Of a stretch of 5,311 nucleotides of DNA, positions 1-5,311 are shown in pieces. Each line of letters opens with the position of its first letter. The first letter of the stretch is position 1. A program made the translations under genes and the position numbers. Origin of the DNA: Pseudomonadota bacterium (GTDB lineage Bacteria; Pseudomonadota; Alphaproteobacteria; Rhizobiales; Xanthobacteraceae); contig JAEWBL010000628.1 of NCBI GenBank assembly GCA_023391175.1, positions 1 through 5,311 on the forward strand, given 5' to 3'. Below the pieces are notes generated by a model that did no database searches, had not been told where the DNA came from, and worked only from the letters and a program-made list of their open reading frames with translations.

Positions 1-381
1 GGCATGGACCTCGCCTGCGCACTGCCGGCCGACACGCCGCTTCTGCTGGCGCCGGGCGACCGCGCCGCCATCCCCACCGGCTTCGCCATCGCCCTGCCGG
101 ACGGCTACGAGGCGCAGGTGCGGCCGCGTTCGGGCCTCGCCAAGAACCACGGGGTCACGGTGTTGAATGCCCCGGGCACCGTGGATTGCGATTACCGGGG
201 TGAGATCGCCGTCCTGCTCGTCAACCATGGGCGTGACAGCGTGGAAATCAGCCGGGGCATGCGGATCGCGCAGATCGTGGTGGCGCCCGTGGTTCAAATA
301 ATGCTGGAAGAAATCGGAGAATTGAGCCAAACTGCACGCGGTTCCGGTGGTTTTGGATCAACAGGCCTCGGTTCCACGTGA
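1..381 (+). CDS. dut: dUTP diphosphatase (dUTPase), 5'-truncated by the window edge
   Basis: Trimeric dUTPase hydrolyses dUTP to dUMP and pyrophosphate, keeping uracil out of DNA and supplying dUMP for thymidylate synthesis in the cytoplasm. The frame is open from base 1, and the first visible residues GMDLA belong to motif 1 (AGxDLxA), so only the N-terminal part, roughly 25-30 residues, is missing. The other family motifs follow in order: motif 2 RPRSGLA, motif 3 [11 protein letters not shown] with the catalytic-site Asp and Tyr, motif 4 [10 protein letters not shown], and the glycine-rich C-terminal motif 5 [10 protein letters not shown], whose Phe stacks on uracil in characterised enzymes. 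The ATG at 4-6 is an internal Met in motif 1, not the start. The gene ends 74 bp before the Rrf2 gene on the same strand, so the two could share a transcript. All motifs present are intact; identification is firm. Confidence 0.96.
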   Translation, partial: GMDLACALPADTPLLLAPGDRAAIPTGFAIALPDGYEAQVRPRSGLAKNHGVTVLNAPGTVDCDYRGEIAVLLVNHGRDSVEISRGMRIAQIVVAPVVQIMLEEIGELSQTARGSGGFGSTGLGST

Positions 382-455
382 TTTAGCCGTCGGTGGACGG
401 CAGGGAGCAACCTCGCCTTTCGAGAAGCCCGTCCTTAAAGGAAGCCGTTCCTCCG

Positions 456-896
456 ATGCCGCGCCTTTCCGACAAGAGCCTCCTCGCCATCGCCGCCGTG
501 GTGGATGTGGCCGTCCACGCCCGCGGCGCGCCGGTTGCCGCCAAGGCCCTGGCCGCCCGCCACGGACTTCCCCCCCGCCGGCTGGAGCCGGTGCTGCAGG
601 CCCTCGTCCATGCCGGCGTCCTGAAGGGCGTGCGCGGCCCGCGCGGCGGCTACGAGCTGGCGCGGGAACGCCGCCGGGTGTCCGTGGCCGAGATCGTGCG
701 GGTGGTCGAGGGCGCCGAGGAGGAGAAGGAGATCATCCTGCCGCCGCTGGTGACGGAAGTGGTGCAGCCGGCCGTGGCCGCGGCCGAGGACACGTTCGAC
801 ACCGCCCTTGATGGCGTGACGCTGGAAGACCTCTGCCGCGCCGCCGACGACAAGGGCCACGGCTCCGAGCACGAGAGGATCGACTTCGCCATCTGA
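456..896 (+). CDS. Rrf2-family transcriptional regulator without Fe-S cysteines, possible cysteine-metabolism regulator
   Basis: A 146-aa dimeric winged-helix DNA-binding protein of the Rrf2 family. The winged helix covers about residues 5-70, and the family signature is clear at about 43-69 (LEPVLQALVHAGVLKGVRG followed by PRGGYELAR). A C-terminal dimerisation helix follows. The three-Cys cluster of IscR, NsrR and RirA is absent; the only Cys is C127 near the C terminus, so an Fe-S cofactor is unlikely and the protein resembles cluster-less members such as CymR. I start at ATG 456, not the in-frame ATG at 393, because homology begins at MPRLSDKSLL and AAAGGAAG lies at 437-444, about 11 bases upstream. 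It sits just before cysK, which suggests control of sulfur assimilation; this is inference from context. The central stretch (AEEEKEIILPPL, about 87-98) is unusually acidic, then hydrophobic. Confidence 0.88.
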   Translation: MPRLSDKSLLAIAAVVDVAVHARGAPVAAKALAARHGLPPRRLEPVLQALVHAGVLKGVRGPRGGYELARERRRVSVAEIVRVVEGAEEEKEIILPPLVTEVVQPAVAAAEDTFDTALDGVTLEDLCRAADDKGHGSEHERIDFAI

Positions 897-898
897 GA

Positions 899-913
899 CC
901 GGCCTCCGGCCGG
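899..913 (+). terminator. Short GC hairpin after the Rrf2 gene
   Basis: Perfect 6-bp stem CCGGCC/GGCCGG with loop TCC, beginning two bases after the Rrf2 stop codon. No T-tract follows, so intrinsic termination is uncertain. Stems this short are common by chance in GC-rich DNA. Confidence 0.25.
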
Positions 914-921
914 ACCGCCGA

Positions 922-938
922 TCCGGGATCGACCCGGA
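922..938. promoter_or_regulatory. Dyad overlapping the candidate cysK -35, possible operator
   Basis: TCCGGG (922-927) and CCCGGA (933-938) form a perfect 6-bp inverted repeat around ATCGA. It covers the proposed -35 element, as expected for a repressor site, and the adjacent Rrf2 protein is the obvious candidate to bind it. It could equally be a chance GC dyad. Confidence 0.25.
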
Positions 939-957
939 GGCAGAAAAGAGGTCTATT
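929..957 (+). promoter_or_regulatory. Candidate cysK promoter
   Basis: TCGACC (929-934, 4/6 to TTGACA) and TCTATT (952-957, 4/6 to TATAAT) are separated by exactly 17 bp in the only AT-containing part of the Rrf2-cysK gap. Transcription would begin near 964, giving a leader of about 140 nt before cysK. The match is moderate, and co-transcription from dut/Rrf2 remains possible. Confidence 0.35.
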
Positions 958-971
958 CCAGCGCGCGAGAG

Positions 972-997
972 TTCCCCTTCGGGGAAGAGCGCTCCCC
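972..997 (+). promoter_or_regulatory. Mutually exclusive hairpins in the cysK leader
   Basis: TTCCCC (972-977) pairs perfectly with GGGGAA (981-986) over a TTC loop. The same GGGGA (981-985) can instead pair with TCCCC (993-997), with palindrome GAGCGCTC (987-994) between. The two stems exclude each other. They lie just downstream of the proposed transcription start, where a switch or a protein-bound structure could act. No leader peptide was found, so any function is inference. Confidence 0.25.
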
Positions 998-1035
998 GCC
1001 TTCGAGGATCATCCCCGACCAAGCTGCCCCGAAGC

Positions 1036-1047
1036 TGCGCCGGCGCA
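1036..1047. repeat. 12-bp palindrome in the cysK leader, next to a 7-bp direct repeat
   Basis: TGCGCCGGCGCA at 1036-1047 is a perfect palindrome. Directly before it, AAGCTGC occurs twice (1021-1027 and 1032-1038) with an 11-bp period, close to one helical turn, as often seen for paired protein sites. Meaning unknown; GC-rich composition makes chance matches likely. Confidence 0.3.
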
Positions 1048-1103
1048 CCCGGACCCCACGGCCCGCCCGCAGCGCACGAGACGAGACAAGAAGGAGATCG
1101 CCC

Positions 1104-2087
<984 letters not shown>

Positions 2088-2527
2088 GCCTCTGCCCGCG
2101 CCCCGGCACCGGCCAGGGCGCGGGCGAAAACTGCTTTCTGCCCAAGCCGCTGGAGCCGCAGCAGCGCGGCATGGCGCGCCGGGTCATAGCCGGTGCCTCC
2201 GGCCCGCGCCGCCTTTCGGGCATGACGCAGGGCGCGGGCGATGCCCGCCGGCCCCTCGCAGAACACCTCGAGCCCTCGCATCAACCGCCCCACCTGCGCA
2301 TCGGCCGCCTCCGCCGCGAAGGCGTGCGCCCGCCTGTCCTTCCCATTTGAACCACCCATGCCGGTTCCTCCAGATCCCGGCCGATGCTGGAGCGGCGCGG
2401 GGGACAGGAGGATAAATTCCTATTTCGCGAGCTTGTGCATGCCGCGCGACAAGTGGCATATATTGCTGTTTCTATTGAATTTTCTGTCGGTGAGATACAA
2501 ACGGTGGTTGCACGCTCTATCCGCCTC

Positions 2528-2539
2528 CTCTTGCAAGAG
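2528..2539. promoter_or_regulatory. 12-bp perfect palindrome CTCTTGCAAGAG, operator candidate
   Basis: A perfect palindrome centred 50 bp upstream of the DnaA-IV-like gene start. In 224 bp of random sequence a 12-bp perfect palindrome is expected about 0.05 times, so this is the strongest single element of the spacer. TTGCAA inside it could also serve as a weak -35. The binding protein is unknown. Confidence 0.4.
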
Positions 2540-2550
2540 CGGATGATTGA

Positions 2551-2570
2551 TGTAGGAATTTTTACCTACA
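2551..2570. promoter_or_regulatory. Dyad TGTAGG-N8-CCTACA, operator candidate
   Basis: Perfect 6-bp half-sites around an AT-rich 8-bp centre, 13 bases before the DnaA-IV-like start codon, so occupancy would block transcription or initiation there. TTACCTACA (2562-2570) differs from the DnaA box TTATCCACA at two of nine positions. A two-mismatch box is expected about 0.6 times by chance in this spacer, so that likeness is weak. Confidence 0.35.
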
Positions 2571-2583
2571 GTGAGCGTTTCCC

Positions 2584-2967
2584 ATGAGCCCCTTGCCCGC
2601 CGCCGCCCCCTCGGCCTCCCGCCCTTCCGCCTCTGTCCACGCCTCGCGCGGGTATCCCCGGCCCGGGCTGAAACCCTGCTGCCATCTGGCCGTCGCAATG
2701 GCTGCGGCCGATGCCGGAATGACCGTGGAAGCCTTGCTGGCGCACAAACGCTCGACCGCACCTGTCGCCCTCGCGCGGCAGCTCGCCATGTACCTCGCCC
2801 ACGTGGGGCTGGGGCTGCCGCAGGCGGCGGTGGCGGCCGCCTTCGGCCGGGATCGCTCGACGGTCGCCCATGCCTGCCGGCGCATCGAGGAATTGCGGGA
2901 TGCCGTGGCCTTCGACCAGAAGGTTGGCCGGCTGGAATCCTGTCTGCGCTGGGCGGCGGAGGCGTGA
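2584..2967 (+). CDS. Free-standing DnaA domain-IV-like helix-turn-helix protein
   Basis: A 127-aa protein whose C-terminal half matches the DNA-binding domain IV of the replication initiator DnaA: RSTAPVALARQLAMYLAHV (56-74), then LPQAAVAAAFG (78-88) and the signature GRDRSTVAHACRRIEELR (88-105), compared with GRDHTTVLHACRKIEQLR in E. coli. There is no AAA+ ATPase domain, so it cannot act as an initiator alone; a role as a DnaA-box-like site binder or transcription regulator is inference. Of the residues that read the box in DnaA, the Asp and second Thr are kept, while His and the first Thr become Arg91 and Ser92. Residues 1-30 are Pro/Ser/Ala-rich and probably disordered; CC occurs at 32-33. 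ATG 2584 lacks a good Shine-Dalgarno, so a later start (Met39 or Met46) is possible. It forms an operon with the DUF6456 gene, one base downstream. Confidence 0.85.
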   Translation: MSPLPAAAPSASRPSASVHASRGYPRPGLKPCCHLAVAMAAADAGMTVEALLAHKRSTAPVALARQLAMYLAHVGLGLPQAAVAAAFGRDRSTVAHACRRIEELRDAVAFDQKVGRLESCLRWAAEA

Positions 2968-2968
2968 C

Positions 2969-3550
2969 ATGGCCACGACCGGACCGGCACATCAATCGCC
3001 TGTAAAATCAATGCCTTCTAGCCGAGGACGACGCCGGGCGGCGGCAAAGCCTGCGGCGGACACGCCCGGCTTCAACCCGGCGGAGAGCCCGCTCGCATGG
3101 CTGGCGCGGCGGCAGGGCAAGGACGGCCGCGCCATGGTGGATGCGGCCCAGTTGCAGGCGGGGGAACGGCTGAGGGCCGATTTCACCCGGGCCAATCTGA
3201 CGCCCCGCGTCACCAGCCGCTGGAGCGAGGTGTCGGGGGCCGGCACGCCGGAAGCTTTCACTGACATGGTGCTGGCGGCCAAGCTCCGGGTCACCCGCGC
3301 GCTCACGGCGGTGGGGCCGGAATTGTCCGGCGTTCTGCTGGACGTCTGCTGCTTTCTCAAGGGGTTGGAGACGGTGGAGCGGGAGCGGGGATGGCCGGCG
3401 CGCACCGCCAAGGTGGTGCTCTGCCTCGCCCTCGACCGCCTCGCCGCCCATTACGGCCTCTCCGCCGCTGCGACTGGACGCAACCGGGCGCCGACCCGCG
3501 CCTGGCAGGCGCCCGAGGCAGCGGAAGCCGAAACGCAGTCAGGACAATGA
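2969..3550 (+). CDS. DUF6456 domain-containing protein
   Basis: A 193-aa protein of unknown biochemical function; I recognise the conserved alphaproteobacterial DUF6456 region. Residues 1-36 are basic and low in complexity. The domain spans about 39-164: ESPLAWLARRQGKDGR (39-54), the AGERLRADF block (64-72), then GPELSGVLLDVCCFLKGLE (116-134) and ERERGWPARTAKVVLCLALDRLAAHYGL (137-164). The tail after 165 is probably disordered. No catalytic motif, signal peptide or membrane segment is visible; its helical, Arg-rich nature suggests a cytoplasmic, possibly nucleic-acid-associated protein, which is inference. ATG 2969 is chosen over upstream in-frame Met codons because GGAGG (2958-2962) lies 6 bases before it and it starts one base after the stop of the DnaA-IV-like gene, so the two are probably translationally coupled. 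Its end overlaps the decarboxylase end by 12 bp. Confidence 0.85.
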   Translation: MATTGPAHQSPVKSMPSSRGRRRAAAKPAADTPGFNPAESPLAWLARRQGKDGRAMVDAAQLQAGERLRADFTRANLTPRVTSRWSEVSGAGTPEAFTDMVLAAKLRVTRALTAVGPELSGVLLDVCCFLKGLETVERERGWPARTAKVVLCLALDRLAAHYGLSAAATGRNRAPTRAWQAPEAAEAETQSGQ

Positions 3551-4951
3551 CTTGGCTGTCTCGCAAATAATCTGGAAGGCGGCGGCCACGTCGCCTTCCG
3601 TGGTCTCCATCGCCCCCGCCTGGAAGCGGATAGCGAGATGCCCATCGATCCGGGTGGGGGTGAGATAGAGGGCGCCGCCGTCGTTGATGGCGGTCAGGAT
3701 CGCCAGCATGTGGGCGTCGAGGTCGCGCCCGTCGCCGGGGTCGTGGCGGAAGGTGAAGAGGGAGAGCACCGGCGTGCTCGCGAGCGAGAAGCCGGGCTCC
3801 TGCGCCAGCCGCACGGCCAGCCCCTGCGACCAGCGCACATGGTTGCGCATCATCTCCCGAAGACCGTTAAGTCCATGCGCCCGCAGGACAAACCAGAGCT
3901 TCAGCGCGCGGAAGCGGCGGCCGAGCTGGACCGTCCATTCGCTGTAATTGGTGATGTCGTCGTGGCCGTGGGTCTTCAGATACTCCGGCTGGATGGACAG
4001 GGTGCGCAGGTGGTCGTCCACGCTCCGGAGGTAATGGGCGGAGCAATCGAACTGCACGCCCAGCCATTTGTGCGGATTGAGCACGATGCTGTCCGCCGCC
4101 TCCACCCCCGCCCACAGATCCCGGAACTCCGGGCAGATCATCGCTGTGCCGGCCCAGGCGGCATCGACATGAACGAACAGGCCATGCCGGTGCGCGATTC
4201 CGGTGAGTTCAGGTGCCGAATCCATGGCGCCGGTGCCGGTTCCACCGATGCACAGCACGAGTCCGGCCGGCCGGTGCCCGGCGGCGCGGTCGGCGGCGAT
4301 GGCGGCCTCCAGAGCGGCCGGGTCCATCCCCCGCAGCGGCCCGGTCGTTGGTATCCGGATGAGGTTGTCATGGCCGATGCCCGACACCCACGCCGCCCGG
4401 TCGATGGAGGTATGGACTTCCGCTGAGGCATAGACCCGCAGCCGCTCCCGCCCCGACAGGCCGGTGGCGTTGCCGGTGAAGCCCAGCGCCCGCTCCCGCA
4501 TGGTGAGGAAGGCGCAGAGGGTGGCGGAGGAGGCGGAATCCTGGATCACGCCGGTGAAATCCGCCGGCAGGCCCACCGCCTGGCGCAGCCAGTCCAGCGC
4601 CACGCCTTCCAGCTCGGTGGCGGCGGGGGAGGTCTGCCAGAGCAGGCACTGCGCGCCCATGGCGGAGGAGAGCATCTCCGCGATCACGCTGGCGGGGCTG
4701 GCATTCGCAGGGAAGTAGGCGAAGAAGCGCGGGTGCTGCCAATGGCTCATGCCCGGCACGATGATGCGGCGGAAATCCTCGAACAGCGCATCCATGGGCT
4801 CCGCGTCTTCCGGCGGGCTATCGGGAAGCTGCGCGGCGATCTCACCGGGCTTCGTGCGGGCGCGGACGGGCTGATCCCGCAGCGTCTCGCGATAGTCCGC
4901 CGCGAAGGTCGCCGCCTCGTGCGCCCAGTGGCGGAAGGTGTCCCCGTCCAT
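3539..4951 (-). CDS. Pyridoxal-phosphate group II decarboxylase, aromatic-L-amino-acid decarboxylase type
   Basis: A 470-aa fold-type I PLP enzyme that should remove the carboxyl group from an aromatic amino acid (tyrosine, tryptophan, phenylalanine or DOPA) to give an amine; the exact substrate cannot be read from sequence. Visible features aligned with animal AADC: SHWQHPRFFAYFPA (69-82) in the substrate site, DSASSAT (138-144) at the PLP phosphate, His180 stacking on the cofactor ring, Asp263 in VDAAWAG, Schiff-base Lys295 in NPHKWLG, and loop Tyr336 in TNYSEW. That Tyr marks true decarboxylases; aldehyde synthases of the family carry Phe. Length matches the family (about 470-480). I start at 4951, not at the in-frame ATG at 5083, because GAGGA (complement of 4958-4962) lies 6 bases upstream and the extra 44 residues are Arg-rich and non-family-like. 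It is divergent from ilvD. Confidence 0.93.
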   Translation of the reverse strand: MDGDTFRHWAHEAATFAADYRETLRDQPVRARTKPGEIAAQLPDSPPEDAEPMDALFEDFRRIIVPGMSHWQHPRFFAYFPANASPASVIAEMLSSAMGAQCLLWQTSPAATELEGVALDWLRQAVGLPADFTGVIQDSASSATLCAFLTMRERALGFTGNATGLSGRERLRVYASAEVHTSIDRAAWVSGIGHDNLIRIPTTGPLRGMDPAALEAAIAADRAAGHRPAGLVLCIGGTGTGAMDSAPELTGIAHRHGLFVHVDAAWAGTAMICPEFRDLWAGVEAADSIVLNPHKWLGVQFDCSAHYLRSVDDHLRTLSIQPEYLKTHGHDDITNYSEWTVQLGRRFRALKLWFVLRAHGLNGLREMMRNHVRWSQGLAVRLAQEPGFSLASTPVLSLFTFRHDPGDGRDLDAHMLAILTAINDGGALYLTPTRIDGHLAIRFQAGAMETTEGDVAAAFQIICETAKSLS

Positions 4952-4990
4952 CTTCGGTCCTCGTCCCGTCCTCATCACTACCCGAGGGGG

Positions 4991-5018
4991 GACATAGCCG
5001 ACTTCACCGCGGTGGCAA
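4991..5018 (-). promoter_or_regulatory. Candidate promoter of the decarboxylase gene
   Basis: Reading the - strand, TTGCCA (complement of 5013-5018, 5/6 to TTGACA) and TATGTC (complement of 4991-4996, 3/6 to TATAAT) are 16 bp apart. Transcription would begin near 4984, about 33 nt before ATG 4951, which also excludes the upstream in-frame ATG at 5083 as start. The -10 match is weak. Confidence 0.33.
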
Positions 5019-5081
5019 ACGCGACAGCTTGAGCCGGACGGCTTGCCCTCCCGCCTTCGTGTCCGCCGCGGGCCCCTCTCC

Positions 5082-5132
5082 ATGCTAGTGTCTCTGGGGA
5101 AAGGGCTTTCCCCGGAGGCTCCGGCGCACTAA
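5082..5132 (+). other. Possible 16-codon leader ORF upstream of ilvD
   Basis: ATG 5082 opens MLVSLGKGLSPEAPAH and ends at TAA 5130-5132. Codons 2, 3, 5 and 9 are Leu (CTA), Val, Leu and Leu, and codons 3-7 lie in the first arm of the strong hairpin, the placement expected for a branched-chain attenuator peptide. Against this, there is no Shine-Dalgarno before the ATG, and the ORF is short enough to arise by chance. Confidence 0.2.
5090..5119 (+). promoter_or_regulatory. Strong hairpin in the ilvD leader, attenuator or RNA-structure candidate
   Basis: GGGGAAA (5096-5102) and TTTCCCC (5107-5113) pair perfectly around GGGC. The stem extends outward to 5090/5119 for 13 pairs in all, two of them T-G wobbles on the + strand. 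Those wobbles would be A-C mismatches in - strand RNA, so the structure favours a transcript towards ilvD. No T-run follows, so simple termination is not indicated. CCGGAG (5112-5117) in the second arm can also pair with CTCCGG at 5119-5124 or 5146-5151, offering alternative folds. Confidence 0.45.
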
Positions 5133-5261
5133 GACGGCGCGAAAGCTCCGGATGCAGGCGGCCCGCCGCCCGTCGCCGCAGAGCCCGAGAAGACCACAGA
5201 CACGACCACAAGACGCGCCCGAATGCGCACGGCGCGACGCAAGAACGAGGCCCGCGAGGAT

Positions 5262-5311
5262 ATGCCCCAATACCGCTCCCGCACGTCCACCCACGGCCGC
5301 AACATGGCCGG
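5262..5311 (+). CDS. ilvD: Dihydroxy-acid dehydratase, first 17 codons (runs off the window)
   Basis: IlvD is the Fe-S enzyme that dehydrates 2,3-dihydroxy-isovalerate and 2,3-dihydroxy-3-methylvalerate to the 2-keto acids in valine, leucine and isoleucine synthesis. Only MPQYRSRTSTHGRNMAG is visible, but this is the highly conserved N terminus (E. coli has MPKYRSATTTHGRNMAG). ATG 5262 is chosen by this alignment; ACGAGG at 5245-5250 lies 11 bases upstream, and GAGG at 5256-5259 is too close. An in-frame ATG at 5223 would add 13 basic residues and has no ribosome binding site. The cluster ligands and active site are outside the window. Confidence 0.88.
   Translation, partial: MPQYRSRTSTHGRNMA

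Larger units (their letters stand above)
2360..2583. promoter_or_regulatory. Divergent intergenic region with AT-rich core
   Basis: This spacer separates the 101-aa gene (-) from the DnaA-IV-like gene (+). About 2411-2575 is much richer in A/T than the rest of the window. It holds a 12-bp palindrome, a 6-bp dyad and two inverted copies of TAGGAATTT (+ strand 2553-2561; - strand 2414-2422). Each copy faces the start of one gene, 23 and 55 bases from the respective start codons. CTTGT (2432-2436) and ACAAG (2449-2453) form a further loose dyad. I find no convincing -35/-10 pair; TTGAAT (2475-2480) with TACAAA (2496-2501) has only a 15-bp spacer. Confidence 0.6.
4952..5261. other. 310-bp divergent intergenic region between the decarboxylase gene and ilvD
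   Basis: No stretch reads as a full-size gene. It contains the candidate decarboxylase promoter on the left and, on the right, the ilvD leader with a strong hairpin (5090-5119), a 16-codon mini-ORF (5082-5132) and repeated GCTCCGG (5118-5124 and 5145-5151). I find no convincing -35/-10 pair for ilvD; the longest uninterrupted leader would be under 200 nt. Confidence 0.6.

Noticed and set aside
2407..2415. DnaA box GGAGGATAA (7/9) near the DnaA-IV-like gene
   Set aside because: Two mismatches in nine bases are expected about 0.6 times by chance in this spacer; there is no box cluster, so no origin is claimed.
2454..2468. Sigma-54-like promoter TGGCAT...TTGCT
   Set aside because: The GG and GC pairs are separated by 8 bases where sigma-54 promoters need 10, and no activator gene is nearby.
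2384..2587. 67-codon + strand ORF across the AT-rich spacer, ending in an ATGA overlap with the DnaA-IV-like gene
   Set aside because: There is no Shine-Dalgarno before ATG 2384, third codon positions are not GC-biased as in neighbouring genes, and it runs through all operator-like elements. The 4-bp overlap is suggestive of coupling, but chance is the simpler reading.
3638..4426. 262-codon open frame on the + strand
   Set aside because: It is an antisense shadow of the decarboxylase, whose catalytic motifs are unambiguous on the other strand.
4952..5083. 44-residue N-terminal extension of the decarboxylase from ATG 5083
   Set aside because: The Arg-rich sequence is not family-like, has no good ribosome binding site and spans the candidate promoter; ATG 4951 has GAGGA at 6 bases.
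5223..5261. 13-residue N-terminal extension of IlvD from ATG 5223
   Set aside because: IlvD proteins begin at the MPxYRS motif, and no ribosome binding site precedes ATG 5223.

Overview
The window is GC-rich and almost fully coding, with strong Shine-Dalgarno sites and short or overlapping gene junctions. Gene content and protein sequences (an alphaproteobacterial type CysK ending in [12 protein letters not shown], a DUF6456 protein, a free-standing DnaA-domain-IV-like protein) suggest a chromosomal segment of an alphaproteobacterium, most likely Hyphomicrobiales; a Xanthobacteraceae-like source is my guess. I see no transposase, integrase, phage gene, tRNA, rRNA or CRISPR array.

Left part (1-2087, + strand): the 3' end of dut (dUTPase), then an Rrf2-family regulator that lacks the usual Fe-S cysteines, then cysK (O-acetylserine sulfhydrylase). 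The 207-bp gap before cysK holds a candidate promoter, a dyad over its -35 and mutually exclusive leader hairpins. The layout resembles the CymR/CysK partnership of Firmicutes, so this regulator may control cysteine synthesis.

Middle part (2054-3550): a small unrecognised 101-aa gene on the - strand overlaps the end of cysK tail to tail. It is divergent from a two-gene operon on the + strand: a 127-aa protein consisting of little more than a DnaA domain-IV helix-turn-helix, then a 193-aa DUF6456 protein. The 224-bp divergent spacer has an AT-rich core with a 12-bp palindrome and two inverted copies of TAGGAATTT, one facing each gene.

Right part (3539-5311): a group II pyridoxal-phosphate decarboxylase of the aromatic-L-amino-acid decarboxylase type lies on the - strand, overlapping the DUF6456 stop by 12 bp. 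A 310-bp divergent spacer separates it from the first 17 codons of ilvD (dihydroxy-acid dehydratase, valine/isoleucine synthesis), which runs off the window. The ilvD leader contains a strong hairpin, and a 16-codon mini-ORF with Leu and Val codons runs through its first arm, so attenuation is possible but unproven.

No clearly new multi-gene system is visible. The best leads are the DnaA-IV-like/DUF6456 pair with its operator-like spacer, the cluster-less Rrf2-cysK pair, and the ilvD leader.
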